Counted from the stretch's first letter, positions 22,951-37,847 are shown. The stretch is 64,000 nt of DNA from Patiria miniata (GCF_015706575.1 NW_024037076.1:18294898-18358897); one strand, 5' to 3'. Numbers and translations are program-made. The notes: generated from the letters alone by a model not told the origin.

Positions 22951-25900
22951 GCTGGTCAGATATGTTGGAAACGGATGTTGGCATCCCGTTTGTCCCAAGT
23001 GATCTTGAAGGTTCAGGCATATTTTCCATCCTTGATAAAGACATTCTGTCATCCTAACGCATTATCATTCTCAGGGTCTTGAGAAAAGACGCCAAATAGA
23101 TTTTCAGTTATCAGCAATTACCAGGCAAGCATTTGTAATTTCTGTGTGGCTACCGTAATTGATACATTTTTCAGCTTGGAAAAGTGCAAAGTATGGTCCA
23201 TACTTTAAAAAATATATATTTCCGCCATTTCTTCACCGGTTCTATTGCAAATTTTATTTTGTTTGGTTAACACTTTCATCACGGCCTACATTAAAACTAT
23301 TGCAAAATATTGTTGTGAATTGAGAAATCCTTCAAGGAAATTGCTTTCAAAAATTCAAGCTGGTAAATGGACGACAAATTTGATACCCTAGATCTAAGAG
23401 CCTTTTTCCTTTGCAAATTTTCAATAGTTTTGTACATAAGGCAGTATATTGTTCATATACCTACAGCTCATCTCACCCAGGCTTAGATGTACATGTACTT
23501 CCTTTTAACGACCAACAATGAAAAACTAGTTCCTCCTTTGCTAGTATAAAGAGACAAAAAGGATGGATTAATGATGCCTTTCTCAGCACGGCTTAGTACC
23601 AGGGAGGTAAAGTATGCGCTTCCTCATTCCTGTGTCTTCATTATCCGCCCAAATCGAAACGCGTCAACACCTGACGATATTTCCTGTCCCAGTGAATCTT
23701 TATGCGGTCTTCTCGAGTTACTAATCTGTCTACTCCGCGCATACTTGGGAGTGAATCATAAATTCCAGTCAGTGTGTGGGATGGATTGATTTGGAGCATC
23801 TTCTCTCCTCATTTCTCAGTGGTTTTTTTTTTTTTTTTTTTTTCAGAATGCGAACACTATTCAGCAGAATTTTGTATAAAATGAGGAAAAGCACGGATCA
23901 ACTCCACAGGAGGCGATCATTTTGTGAATACCTGAATTTGTTTTCTTCAGTGTGTCCATATGAACAGCCCATACAGGGTTTTAAATCAGGTGGTTGAGGC
24001 ATAGAGCTCAAGCTATAGACGTAGTCTTGGGAACAAGGGGTTTTAAATGTAGAATGTCTGAAGTAGTCTCAGTCAATCCCAGCTAAGCGCATACTCTAGT
24101 GTTTGGATAATCCCCTGTAGGACAGAGGAGAGAAAACACTAGTGGAGAGCATGAATAACAGCAGTGTATAGTTCAGCTGTTGGGTTAGTGTTTCCATCTC
24201 TTGAAATTCCCACTGAGCTTATGGACTTCCTATAAAAAAAAAATATGAAGTTACTTCTGTGTCTTTTGTGCCAAAAACCAAAAAGCTCAATAATGGTCAC
24301 ACTGCAATTAGTGCAAAGTGTACAGTGCATCTAAATTCATACTTGGCAGCTGAATACTTGTCTTTATTTCTTAAAGTCGGGTATATATTGTCAGTCAACA
24401 AACAGCTAGAGGGAATTAAAAACAACTTCTGCAAAATATCTCTGGCACCATGGAATTATGTATCTTATTTCTGTCGTGAAACCAAGACCTCCACATTTCC
24501 TGTTGACTTCATCAACCCCATTGTTAAATGGTAGGGAAAGCCCCTATTCACAGGCAATGTTAGATATATTGTCTTTATTGACTGTCCTGTACATGTGAAA
24601 TCTTGCAGCATGATTACTAGTCCTTGATTGGAACCTGTTCTTCACAACACCTTTTACTTCCTTATTACGTTTCTGTCTCAATCTGCTCGCTGCATCAGCC
24701 AAAAATCATAAAAAAACCTGCTCAGAGCCAAAGGGTCAAACCAAAAGTATCGCCTTGTCTCAGTTCAATTTTCGAGCATAGCAGTGCATCCTGAATAGGT
24801 CAGTTTACATCAATTGTTAATCCGAGACCAATTTTTAGTACATTTCCAAATCTATAAAGCAGAGAAACAGGCGTCTTATATTTCATGGCAAAGAGGCTCA
24901 GAAATACCTTGCCCCGATCCTAAGCAGGAAATCAAACCAAACACTCCACCCGGACGTGATGCTGGATGGAGTGGGGTATAGTACCCGCGCTTAGTGATTG
25001 AGGACCGTATGGTTTATTAGACCAGCTGCAACCTGAGATGGCCACCGTGCTACACTGAATACACTTCAGCGGGCCAGTACTTTTCTTGAGGGGGGTTTGC
25101 GTTGCTTTTAGAAAGAGAAACACTGGCGTGGGACGGTGTAGAAGGGGGGGAGTGAGGTCGGTTGATGATCTGCCTGCCATAGAAATAAAGTATTTTCATG
25201 GCTGCACTTCAGGATCAAAAATAGTCTGAATTTGATACTGTCGCAGCATAAAGAGATTGTGGTTGTCAAAACATTATGAAAATGACTATTTGTGTCTTGT
25301 CTGTGCCAAACCTCTGAAATGAAATTCCACGATAAATATATAACTGAAACCTTCAGATCAGATCGACATGCTAGGAAAATCAGCTTGCAGTGGCAGTGGT
25401 TTTATTTTTCTGAAAAACATTCTTGAGTGGGTTTTTCTTTTGGAATTCGGGCAATTCTTCCATTATAATATAAGTAATGTCCGTGACAGAGCTTTTTAAG
25501 GCTCAGTAAATAAACCTGAAAATGTAGTTTTCAAATCTTACACATCCATCATTAATGGGCAAGGAGATTACAGACTAGTTGTTTTCGATCATTTCTCCGA
25601 ATCATCCATTAGATATCATCGTTATTTAGAGTGTCAAGTTCTGGTTTTTTACTCACAAAAGTATTTGGTTTTTTTAATCTTATCTTTTTGGAGTGCATCT
25701 TGACTCTGTCACCAGTCATTTAACGAAATGGAATTCATTCGATGCATGAAGACTTGATGGCACCGTGAAAATCTCAAAGAGTTGTGTATTTAAACTGGAC
25801 TTTGGCCTGCCACTAATGCATCTTCTAAAAAAAAAAAAATACATCTTACATCACGTCCTTTCGAGATATCTTGGGTCATAATATTTTATATCATTGAGCC

Positions 25901-27450
25901 GTGTTTAGGTTTGATACCCTGTTAATAAATAGCAGGGATTAGTGAGCGTGTATTATGCATGTAGGCCACGTTAGTCAGGAAGTATTTCGGCCATGAAAAT
26001 AATTTTCAACTCTGAGGACATGTATGCATGTGTACTTAGAGACTATGCACAATTATTAGCTCTGTGTATACATGTAAATAGGCATTCAATCATCAGCTTC
26101 TATTTATTACTGTACTTGTTCAAATATCTGTTGCAACAAATACTCCTAAACAATGAGTTATAAATATTCCAAATGACTGCAACATCGGCACAAAGTGTAT
26201 TTGATGGCCATTGGTAAACAGCCAGTGTTCATATTCGTAACCACAAAGCACTGAGCTTTTGAGCTCAAGAAAGCATCATTTGTCAAGTGCCGCACCACCA
26301 TCTTCAAAAAAAAGAGGTTCAATTTTTAACGAGAGTTGAGCAAATAATTAACAGTATCCTGTGCTTGTTAGTGGCAGCCTGCTTCAAGTGACTGAACATG
26401 GTTTGTGTTTCCTGCCTCTTGGCAAGCTTTGAGCTGTCTCCCGTCAAACGATGACAGGTTCAATGCCAGAGAGAGTGGGAGTGTTCCACAAAATAGATAG
26501 ATTCCACTCATTGAAGAGTCATACAATTTATCGTCCAGTGATCAGTTTTAATGTACTGATCACCCCTGCCTCTGCCTCTTTTGCCAGAATTGGTCCGTAA
26601 AGAGTTAATATTGTGCAAGATTGATCTTTTTTCCTTTATGCACGTGTACATTATAAATGTGGGGCAGAGTCTGATTAAGATTTTAATTTCTAGCATCCGT
26701 ATTACAAGACCACAAAAACACCTCCAATCAGCCAAATGTTGCTTGGTTTGAATGAGTTCAGTTCTGTCTAAGAACACACCATGATACTGCGCTGTTGTAG
26801 GGATGATTCGTAGGACGTTTTGAGTAAAAATTTACTGAACAATGTATGCACTTCCACTAAAAAATACTTTCTTATAGATGGCAGTTTCGGCTTCAAATTG
26901 CTCAAAATAAATACAAAAGTTTCTTAAGACAAATGTCACACTTGGATTAAAAGGAACAAAGTTCTTTATCTGATTTGCATTATGCTGTGATCAAAGAATG
27001 TTTTACTTATTGGAGAAGAGATTCATCTATGGTTTGGATGTAGCTTTATTAGTGCTTTCCATAAAGCTTTATACATTCAATTAAAGATTAACTTGGACTT
27101 TTGAAAGAAGAGGTTTGAGACTAAAAAGCATCGTCAGATTCTATTTTTTTTACATGTGTAATCTCCCTGTTCTTCAGGGTTGTTTTCAACAGGAATAGAA
27201 AGCTGACACCACCCAAAATTGAGTGGGCGAGTTAACTTCCAATTCCTAAGATCCCTTCAGCTTCTCTGAAAAACACCCAGCATGTCTGACTCATTCAGTC
27301 CACCTTGTTTGGTTCATTCAGTTGCGGAATTTTGTTGTTTCCTGAGTTGAAGGTTCTTCCCAGTCAGTCTGACCATAGACTTTTTTATTTTGCCTCTTTT
27401 GTATATTAACTGCGTGAGTGCCCTCCCCCTATTGCACATGTCCTTCCCCT
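22951..27450. other. No gene seen; T21 tract before CAG
   Basis: T21 at 23823-23843 runs straight into CAG, resembling an extreme 3' splice site. The frame that follows (about 50 codons) is not recognisable and has no clear donor, so a poly-T tract is the likelier reading. The rest is A+T-rich without bounded features. Confidence 0.35.
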
Positions 27451-27469
27451 GGGGGGGGGGGGGGGGGGG
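27451..27469. repeat. Poly-G tract (19)
   Basis: The longest uninterrupted G run in the window, directly preceded by CCTTCCCCT. It is followed by about 150 bp of relatively CpG-rich, low-repeat sequence (27500-27650). Confidence 0.9.
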
Positions 27470-29084
27470 TGTAAGGGAACAGGGGAAATATAAGAACTGA
27501 CTCTAATAAGCCATTGGCTACGCGAGGGGACAAATTGCGAGCAGTGAAGCATGTAGCACGTCGTGGCGACAATTTCATGTCCAAGTTAACGCCCGGGAAG
27601 TTGAGCATGACATATCTCCTCGTATTTTGTTTAATTTGAAGGCACTTCATAAATGATGTTTGACTATGAAGCTGCAAATGTATGAAAGGCAAACAGAATG
27701 CACTAAAGGAGTGTTATTGTGGGCATGCACAGCTGCACCAAAGATTTTGGGCATCCTGCTACACCTGTTATTATCAGCCGTTTAATTGATCTGCACACTT
27801 AATGGAATATTGGACAGATGTAAACATGTGCATGTAATGGACATCGTCTGAAGGGGAATATACAGATGTATTGTGACACCTGAGTGAAAAATTGAATTTT
27901 TGTTATACACAACTAGTTCAGTGTCCTTTAAACACTGGAGTACATGTACTTTACAGGCAGAAAAATACGAGGAGTTGGCACATGACATTTATGCATGCTG
28001 TATTGTGGATTGCTCTTGATCACAATTTAATTAATGAAGTTGTTAACCCATGCATGCTAAATTTCCATGTAAATCATTTCCATCAAAGGATAATTTATGA
28101 GCAAAGGCACACTTTCTCATCCTCACAAAAAGAGAGGTTCAAAATACATTTACTGATGCCTGACTGTACGTTGCATGTACATGTATATGTAGCAACTACA
28201 CACGTACAGCAGAGTCCCAGATGAGCTCACATTTTCAATATATAGTATACCCCTCTTCTTTTTTTGTAAAGTTCACCAGGGTAAGGAAATTGTGTCTCTT
28301 CCCAAAATGATGTTCCTTGTGTAATCGGTGTCTGTATCATGTACAGCATTGACGTTAAGGAACCACTGACATTTGTGGAGGCATCACTCTTAGCGTTGCA
28401 CATCCTCTTGAGGGAAGCGTGAAATTAGGATTGCAGTGCAAGATAAAAGCTTCTCACTCTGCAGTTAATGAGGAAAAGACCTACAAGATGTGCCTGGGTT
28501 ATAATGAATGCGATGCGGTCAAGGCATTTCTAGAAAGAGTTTGTTCACGAAACCAAATTTGAACATTATGTTCAGTATCTGGATATTTTTGTCCATCAGT
28601 TGTTGCTTGCTTGTCCAGATCGGATTTAGCACCTGGAGGAATTTTCAGAATAGTAAATTGACACAGAGTATAGTGCAGTCACATTTTAGCCAAGCATGTA
28701 TTGTATCCACTATCCAACTGGCCATTTTTATTATACCCATGCATGTAAAAAAAAAAATTACCTTGGTTTTATGGTATGGCTTTAATGGCACATTGTAATG
28801 CTAATGTGCTGGCTTAATACTTGACCTTCCCTCATTCAATCACCATGGGAATCCACTAGAGCCGATGGCCATGGGTTACGTAACCGTCTGGGATCCCATT
28901 CAGTACAGAAACTCAACTAATCTATAACGTCGGTTTTAAATTAATCATCAAGCGTTTGCTACTTGAAGTCATTTTCCTTGGCTGGAAAGCTTGCTGGACC
29001 TATACATTTCCTGGATTGAGTCTGTTTGTAGTACTTATTCTGTATGGGACATTTAACGAGAACTGTAAAAAAAATAAGACGCAT
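27470..29084. other. No gene seen
   Basis: Low-repeat sequence without supportable exons. TACATGTA words cluster near 27942 and 28175-28190. Confidence 0.35.
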
Positions 29085-29425
29085 TCCTCGTGCTATTTTT
29101 GAGTTTCATCCCGAAAAATAGATAACTTTTCTTAATGTGCTATTTTTGAGTAATACAAAAGTTATTCCCTTTTGAATCGGACATTGACCCAAAAAAATCT
29201 GCCCATGTTTAGCTATGAAATTATTATTTACAATTCCGAATTATTGCCTGCCAGACAGTACTTCCCGTTCTCACGGGGTAGGCTGGTTCCTGCCCCACAA
29301 TCAGTATCGATAATGTACAGAGTGGGAGCCAGTCTGCTTGCAAAACGTGCGGATCTGTTTGTGCCCAAAACAAAAACAAAAAATTTACAGAGGTTTGCAG
29401 ATGTCCAAAAAAAGACTAAAATGAA
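29085..29425 (+). repeat. Interspersed repeat fragment, family B (plus orientation)
   Basis: 29093-29250 aligns with 59281-59455: both start TTTTGAGTTTCATCCCGAAAA and share CTATTTTT, AATACAA.AGTT and (G)ACAT..ACC.AAAAAA blocks in order. The adjoining 29260-29420 shares GATCTGTTTGTGCCCAAAA and TGCAGATGTC with the reverse strand of 37385-37490. The pieces are probably parts of one dispersed element whose ends I cannot define. Confidence 0.6.
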
Positions 29426-31485
29426 TTTTTTTGGTTAAGGAAAAAAACTACAAGTTGAGAATTTAGTATTAAGAAAAAAAAATCAAATTTGTTGAAGAGC
29501 ATAGGGAACGTAAAGTTAAATTTTAGCTTCATCATCCCAGAGCTTGAAGTCTGTCTAAATCAAAGTACGTAGACCATTTTAAAGGTTTTTACATTCTTAC
29601 AATATTTACCTGCCATCAATTTGGATGACCTGTATATCCGTTCGTCAACAACGCTATATAAACTCCTCCACACACGACCTGGGAGGAACAACCCTGAAGG
29701 CTCCAGGGTAACGCAGCAACCGTCCCCTCCCCGTGTAAATGTGTGAACAGGTCGAGGACTGTGGCATTCTCACACCTCCCCTTCTTGGTCCACTTATGAA
29801 GTTGGTCCCTTTGGGTGTACAATAGAGAAAAAAAATCCCTCTCTCCCCGGTTATGGTCAAGTGTTGCTGGGGTTTGATTCGTAAGGTTGGAGCTGAACAG
29901 ATTTTCTCGGCTCGGGTTTGCTTAAACGCTGTGCATGCTTGATGAAGCACTTGGAGTTGGACTTGTGGATTTGTGTAGTCAAACAGTAAATTGAGTTTTG
30001 TTTATAAATAGCATCCATAGCAACATACACAGTAAATACAGTAGGTTTAATTTTTGTGCAAGTCAGAGAAGTGATTAAATACAATCTTGGTTTAAATTTT
30101 CGGCGGTCGAGCATTTGTGGTGTTATAATGCGAGGTGTGTAGATCAACCATTTCAAATGAATGATTTCAAAAGTTATTTACAATCCCATATACAGATAAA
30201 TTTGAGATTATCTCAAGGTTATTGAACATCTGTAGACATGTACATGGAAGTGACATCTGCAATAAACCAAGACACTTTGAAATTTGAACCCTGAACAATT
30301 GGTGTGGCACTTATATGGCTTCAAGTGTAGACTTGTAGAAGAAATGGATAAACATTATTGTGATTTTGGAATTCTTTATAATGATCAGCACACTTGTGTT
30401 CCCCGGCTGTGTTATTACTGGCAAACACTTCAGAGAGGAGAGGTCTCTTTTTGGGGGTGCTGAGAGGTGTTACAATATAAATGCTAGGGCGCTAATATTC
30501 AGCCTCAACGATTACAAGTACTGTAGATTTGTGTGAGGAGGCCAGGTGGATATGTCCATTATCCAACGGTCTTATGTTTCTGGTCAGCCATCTTGAAGTG
30601 AATCTATGCGAGCAATCCCACGCAAGAATTCTGGAGGGTTGGCTGAAGGTCACATATTTATAATGAACTCATTCTCACCTTGTTCATTCATGTATCAAGG
30701 TTACATATGCTCGTATCTCTACTACATGAACACATTGTGGCAGTGTGAATTGAATATAAATCTCATCAGACAAAGTGAACAACGTTTCGTTGCCAGTTTT
30801 GTAAACACGTACACGTGTCTACGTTTGAAATAGAAAGTTGACATTTCCCCAAATAGAAGGCTGCAAAGACAAATCAGACCAGGGCTGAACATGAGGAAAA
30901 GTTTCACGTGGTTCATATACATTTCTTTTGGAGTTGGGATGGTTCTGTTTTCAATTTTATTAAGGTCATAGAAATCGTTAGTTGTAAGTTATGTGGAAAA
31001 TGAGGGGTATTTATTTTCACAGTTCACACAAGGTGTAATTAAATGTACTAGTAATATACTTACATAGTTCATTTAACAAGTTTGATTATTTATTGCTTCA
31101 ATGTAATTAGCACTAGTATTAATCCAATTAAACAAAAATTGTGTCAGCCATAAAATAAACACAATACTCAAATGTCAGTCATCACCTTCAATCAAAATTT
31201 CTTCCCGTATAATGACTTGTTTGTTTAGCCATCGCGTTTTGAGCGTTGCCTCACTCCAAAAATGGCCGAGTTACAGGCCGATCAGATTGTGAAACATTGT
31301 TATTGGCGGCATCCGATCGCTCGGTGTTGTTGACTTAGTCAATATCATTAGCGAAGCATTTAATGTGTGAGCTGTCCTCCGCACTGCGTCAGACGATTCA
31401 TACAGGATTTGTTTGAGCAAGAAACAAATCAAACGTGATTGAAACGACATTTAAAATATTCCCTTGGGAACAGTGATTTCTGGCA
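29426..31485. other. No gene seen
   Basis: A+T-rich sequence. A low-repeat segment at about 31220-31450 with several CpG and an ACATTGTTATTGG Sox-like word is a weak candidate for conserved non-coding DNA. Confidence 0.3.
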
Positions 31486-31567
31486 GCCAGATTTTTCATA
31501 GCCCTTATAAGTTGTGTATTTGTAAGCCAGATTTGTTCATAGCCATTTTACATGTATGTGTTTGTAA
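31486..31567 (+). repeat. Tandem duplication of about 40 bp
   Basis: GCCAGATTT(T/G)TTCATAGCC and a TGT(A/G)T.TGTAA end recur in two adjacent units (31486-31525 and 31526-31567), with about 80 percent identity by eye. Confidence 0.75.
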
Positions 31568-31786
31568 GACTACGTTATTTCAAATTATTTTTTTTGCAAA
31601 ACGAACTCCTCTTAAACATACGGGACCCTTTTAAAAAGAATTGAGTGACGTCGGTCTTTTTTTTTCGGCAACAGTGCAGCCATCACGTTTTCCAGCTCCG
31701 GGCATTGGGGGGGCCACAGTTTAAACTGGGGGGGCACACAACCAGAAAAAAACACACTTATATCAAAATTTTACGCTTGCCGAGGA

Positions 31787-31829
31787 GGGGGGGGGGGGGC
31801 CTAGCCCCCCTGCCCCCCCCCCCCCCCCC
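31787..31829. repeat. G13 tract facing C6 and C17 tracts
   Basis: G13 (31787-31799) is followed within 15 bp by C6 (31805-31810) and C17 (31813-31829), giving a G-rich and C-rich pair that could form a hairpin. Further G7 runs occur at about 31706 and 31728, so the 31.7-31.83 kb segment is unusually G/C-homopolymer-rich and resembles the interior of the hAT-like element at 55 kb. Confidence 0.75.
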
Positions 31830-34800
31830 ATGGCCAAGGGCCTGCAGTCTCTGTAGGCATATATTCCTGCACCCAGCCTTAAATCCAAACCTTGAGTGCG
31901 CACTCAACATTATCATTTTCTTTACATGCACATATGCAGAAATTCAGAATCCACAGTCCCACAAAATTATACGCCTTGTGTCGTGTTTTCAATCCCCTTG
32001 AATACAAAATCCTGTAACCCAAGACGGAGATTTTTCTCAACCTCAATGAATACAGAAACCTCATAAATAGAACGATAATCCTCATTCTTAAAGATCCTAA
32101 TGCCCACCCGGGTAGGCTGTTATATGCTGCATACATTAAGTTTCATTGGAAAAAAAAGCTGGATCTGGCTATTCACCCAGCGTCTCATACATGTATGTAT
32201 CCATTGAATGTGAGCCAGCACTCTCCAATATATTTCTATTTCAGTATCAGTGGCAATTTTTGCCAGGGAAACCCTTTTGACATTTGATGTCCATTCGTCT
32301 TTGCCTTTTTTCCTTCTTCTTTTTTCTCTTCAGGAGAAGGGGGGGGGGGGGGGAGGGCTCACTGTGTGCATGGTTCACCAGAGATGAGGTACCGGTAGCA
32401 CTAGCAGAATAGATGTGTTTCGGACAATTGGCTCGGCCTGTGCCACTAACTTGGCTGGGAAATTCAAGCCAGGGAATGATACGGCAATTTCTCTTGCTTC
32501 CCGCCAAATTAGCAGCGATAGACCTTCCGTCAAATTTTTCAAGATTGACGGTAAATGTGGCCGGCCCCGGTGACATACATGTATTTGCAATGACTTTCGC
32601 ACCTTAATTTGTACTCGTTCAATTACAAGACATTGGTTTGGATATCGGTATGTGATATCTTCATGCAGCCTCTGGTTTTAAATCATACCCCAAGTATCTC
32701 TTTGATTTGAAGACGACTCATTTAACCATAAATCTTTACATGTATGTGAGATGTTTTTATCCACGGTAGTGAAGTCTTTGCCTTTAGAAATGGTAGTGAA
32801 GAAATATACACATAAATGAACTTGTTTGCTTCCATTCTTTTATGGCATCCTGAGCCACAGGTAGGTTTACATACCGCAGTAGTCGTTTGTTTTCGGCTGA
32901 GTGTAATCGTATTTAAGACCCAACATATCAGTCAGTATATGATGTTGACTCAGCGCCTTATGTATAGATTTAATCCCTAGTCTGGGTGTATTGATTGTCG
33001 GTTGTATTGGGGATCATATCACTGATATATTGACAGAAGTCCAGTCTCACGGGGACGCAATGTGCTTGATGTGGTGACAAACATGGAGGCTGTGGAGATA
33101 GGGTTTTAAACCAACTACTCTCAAATTTCAACCAAAAAGAACCAGTCGTTGACATGTTTTAATTGAGTCAATCTGATCTGTTGAAAAGAGTTTTGCTATA
33201 AAAAGGGCTGAATAAAGATACTTGCATTATTTATTTTGTTTGAGCAGCATGTAGTATTTAGATTTTGAGATAAGTGGAAACTATGCAGGCAGACTGTGCA
33301 GCTTGTCAGATGAATATAAATGTGCATGTTCCAAGATAGAATGTAGGAACATGTACATATGTGGGGTGACTGATCACTTTGTGTCGGCCAAAACATTACT
33401 GTCATAATTATCTTAACATTAATGCTTACAGTTTCCTAAAATGCAGATGCAAAAAAATAGTCTGTCAGGTTGCTCAGAGCAACACATGTACATTGGGAAA
33501 ATTTGACTTTGCGACGAGATATACAGATCCACGCGGTTTTGTTTATTGCCTTTTTTTGTGTTCAGTCTTCCCTTGATGAGCACAATGACCAAACGAAGGC
33601 CCCAAAGCATATTGTGAGCATGTGTGTTCAGGCCTACCGTGTGTCAATTACTATTAACGCGGTGGAATTATGCAGAGAGTGCCGCACGCCGTCTGTTCCG
33701 TCGTTTTGCGGGCCACGGTCTGTTGGCTGATTGCTGGCAGCAACAAGTGCTTGGTACAATCCCTAAATGGCCTTCGTATAACCTTCACATGTGCGTCCGC
33801 GGCAGATGACTACTGAACCATGCATTCTTTTTTCTCTCTCTCTCTCCTAAAGACCCAAGGATTGGTTCATATTATGCAAACAAAATCCAGATATTTTGTA
33901 AAACAGGAATCAGTACGAAATTGTTGTCATCAAGTAGTTGTTCTGCACACACACAAAAATCTCAAAACAATAAATGTATCTGGCTAAAATCTAGATTGTG
34001 AGCCCCTTTAATTAATGGTGAATACGTGGAAAAGCAATTTTCATAACTTACAGAATGTATTTTTTTAATGAATACAATTATTCCCTGCAGTTTCTGTACT
34101 GACATGTATGTATGCATACATATGGCTAGTTCAGAAGATTTATGTCTGAGACCAGTAATTGATGCAATTATACATGTAGAAATTTAACTTTAAAATATTT
34201 CAGACCACAAATTTTATGCTAATATATTTTTGCAAATTATTAAACATGATGCCATTGCTGGTGATTTGGAATATTTTGTAACACGCAGCAGGCATACCGG
34301 TAGTTTGGAGAATTTTTTTAAAAAGCTGGCGAGAAAAGCAATGTGAAGTGGATGTGTTAAAAGGCTCGATGTTGCAGGCAAGATGTAAAATGAGTCGATA
34401 AATTAATTGATTTCATCGTTTCGATTGATTGCTTATTGATACACTGACTCACTTGTGAGTGATAAACTGACCAAGTGTTTCCCTAGCAGGTTGCTTAGTT
34501 GATGGTTTGAAGTTTTACGCAGTGTATAAGGATTGAATAATGAACCCAGACATCCACACAATTTAATCTAGCATGGCAGTTTTGCAAAACTCATGTAGTA
34601 TCTTCAAGTCTTCCCCAGCCCTCCTCCCCTTCCAACAAGTATCCTAAAATTAAACAAAACGGTAAACATGAAACAGTTGTACAGTAGATAAGCCAAGGCA
34701 CACTTGAACATTTTCTTCAGTTACTGGGGTCAGAAAAATCCTAGGGCCACGGTTGACTTGACAGTGAAGCTTAATCAGGCGTCGCTCCATGGAGATGTCC

Positions 34801-37380
34801 GCCCCCTCCACCTGGACCCCCTCCTCCCAACCAGGCTTTCTTGTAATGGAAGTGGACAGTTGGGGAGATGCACTCTTCAATGCAGCCACATGGACGAACG
34901 AATACCTTTCATCTCCCTCCCCCCCCCCCCCTCCCTTCCTACCCCCGATATTATGCCTTCAGGAATCCAGTGTGACATTGTCTTCGGAGAAAAGCTTGTA
35001 ACCATGGCAGCTATTATGGCGCTGTTTAAGTCGCTGCAGAAGGAGTGATGATTATGAATGCGTGATCGTCTCAGTACACTTTGGCTTCGCGCCCCGTTAT
35101 TCCTTGACCATATTTGCCTGCAACCTTGGCACGGTCAATATTGCAATTTGTTAATTTTTTAGGTGATCACAGTAAACTTTACAGAGTCCCTAAAAATACA
35201 AAGCCTGTAAAAGAAAAATAGTGGTAAAGTTCAAGACAAGACAAAACAGTTGAGAAAAAAAGCGCATAAACAACTACTAAAAATCATGCTGTGCATTGGA
35301 GTACATTCATTTAATATTGGAGAAATTGATGAAATAATATATCCAAAGAAATGGAGGTTACGTCCAGATAACATACTGAACATCTCATCTCTATGTGTCA
35401 TTGGCTGTATCACCTACATTTGTGCGCAACACCACACTTCAATACATGTACATGTATGTATGTGTGTACAGAGCTAGAGGTGCACTGGTGTGAAGTCGAC
35501 ATACCTGAAGAGAGAAAAAAAGAAGAAGAAAGATTAACCTTGAAAAACACGGCATGCATGCATTGTCATCAACCCAGTTTCCCCAAGACGTCAATGTGAT
35601 AGAAATGTGCACATTACGTGCTTCATGGGATGCCGACATTGGGGTTCTCCCCATGCCTGATGTGACCTTTTATCAGTCACATACAGTGTAGATAGACTGA
35701 GCATTCCATCAAGCCATGGGATGTTGTTGCTTTTCCACGTGGGCTGTGGCTTCATCACCTACTTATGTGCCGTGCATCAGCTGCCAACCTTCAGGGCTGT
35801 GAATGTACATTTAATCTTCTGAATGTTGAAATTTCACACATTTTCGAATGAAATGATGACAAAATGAAACTGCAAGTCATAGATTGCTTGTCAGGGCATA
35901 TTTGCACACTGGATGTTATTTATTTACGTTTGTCGCCACAACAGAATCATTTTCCTTCTGATATTTTCCTTTTTGCTCTTTCTGTTTTATTAAATAATTA
36001 GAAAACTGTATACTTTTTTTATGATACAAACAAATATTGGAGTTGTGGGGTTTTCCTAATTTTGCTCATATCTATTGCATGGGTTTTCTTTGGGTCGTCT
36101 GAAAAAAAAATGACACTACATTGGTGTATAGAATATAAAAAAAGTCAGAATAGATCATCAACTTTTATCATTTTGTCAAAATTACGCTCACTAAAGCACA
36201 CCCACGTAACTGCCAGGATGGTCACTGTCACCATTAATTAGTGTAAATGCATGCTTCGTTTCCAAACCACTCCACTTACTGCAACATCACAGGTTATCAT
36301 TGCCCCATAAATTTCTGACACCATTTAAATTATGTTGGTCCCGTGTAATTCAAAACCAGGCCACTGAAACCCGACAATTGAGCCAACAGCTCTCTGTCAG
36401 TTTCCTCGAAAATCTTGTGGGAAACGAACGCCCTTGCTGACTTTACGTGTGTACCCTTGATAGTGCATGCACGCACAACGAAATCTGGCATTGCAAATAA
36501 ACAGGAGTAGGCACGCGTTACATGTATGCAAGTGTATGAATCCAACATGTAGTGCATTTGATCAATTGCTTATTTGCAGTTCAAGTAAATGTATACAAGT
36601 GAAATATTTGCCAAGGTGTCCAAGTACACCTGTATGCACCAGCTTCCTTGGGAGACTACTACCTAAACCCCAAAATAAAAAAATATTATTGGCGCAATTG
36701 TATTTATAGGTAAAAAGGAATCATTTGAAAAGTCAATCCTCTCCGTGATCGATTGTAAATGTTTCAGGATTTGTCACATCCGTGATTCATTCTTTAGACA
36801 AAGAAGATCTTTCGTTTTCTCTCCTTGTACGGCTGCGAAAATTCCCCATCTCGAGCAGAAAGCCACAAACTCGTGGTTTGTGATCTCAAGCACGATAGCT
36901 CAGTCATAGCGGCGCGTCCCTGTAAGGCCTTAGTGTCCCCATCACTTCAGGAATACATTATCCGGCTGGCAATCACACTCGGTCTGTACACTACAATTTC
37001 CTTCTATATTTTTTTTCCGACGATATTCGATTCGATACAGGCCCTCTCTCACAAAGCAAAGGAAAATTGCGAGAGATATTGATCTGTGCAGTTTTGAAGC
37101 CTGTGTCAGGATTTTTTTCTTCTTCTTCTTCACTCTGAGAAACTGACAGCTCTGCCTTTTACGTGTAAAGACGACTGTAGGAGATGCATTTGAAAACATG
37201 TCATGTCTATACACACACTGCTTGTTTTAGTAGTAATGTCTCTTGCAACCATAATAGTTAGATCAAGCAAATTTGATTGAATTTGTCTCTTAAATTTTTT
37301 TTAATAATAGATAGAGAGATTAAAATTGTGATTTTATTAATAAATGTTCAACTTTTGTTTTATTCCAACCCTCCAAATGC
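31830..37380. other. No gene seen; scattered simple repeats
   Basis: Contains G15 (32339-32353) and a (TC)n tract (33833-33846). TACATGTA words occur near 32188 and 35443. Homopolymer-poor patches at about 36750-36960 look less random than the flanks. No exon could be supported. Confidence 0.35.
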
Positions 37381-37384
37381 TCCT

Positions 37385-37490
37385 TTTTTCTTCTTTTTTT
37401 TGACATCTGCAACTCGCTGAAAAACAAGGCTTCATTTTGGGCACAAACAGATCGGCTTTGTATTGATAGAAAATAGTAATTGAGAATAAG
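37385..37490 (-). repeat. Interspersed repeat fragment, family B (minus orientation)
   Basis: Read on the minus strand, this contains GATCTGTTTGTGCCCAAAA and, about 35 bp on, TTGCAGATGTC followed by poly-A. These match 29350-29415 on the plus strand in content and order. Confidence 0.45.
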
Positions 37491-37831
37491 AAGCTGGTGT
37501 TCGGGTTGAACCGTGAGAAAAGCATGGGGAATGCATCTTTAAGGTCCCTTTCAGAGCTCCTGGATACTAATTTAAAGGTCCTAATTAATGTTCCTCCCTA
37601 GGGCGTACCCCGGACCCAGGGGTTGATAGATGCATCCACTCACTGCATCCACTACCAGAAGCCAGTCTCATTTTTGGCTTGGGTCTTTGCCATATTTCTG
37701 TGAACCGTCTACAATAGCCTACACCCTTCCTTTCTCAATTAAATAGAAGTCCCTTACAAAGAGTTTTGGGTAGTTTCATATTCTGGGTAATATTGGCCAT
37801 GATGTTACATCTAGAAATAAAAAGGGGAGGT

Positions 37832-37847
37832 GGGGGGGGGGGGGGGG
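37832..37847. repeat. Poly-G tract (16)
   Basis: An uninterrupted G16 run preceded by GGGGAGGT. Confidence 0.9.

Noticed and set aside
23823..23997. T21CAG as a 3' splice site opening an exon
   Set aside because: The frame is short and unrecognised, with no donor. A long poly-T tract is common in this genome and gives a splice-like look by itself.
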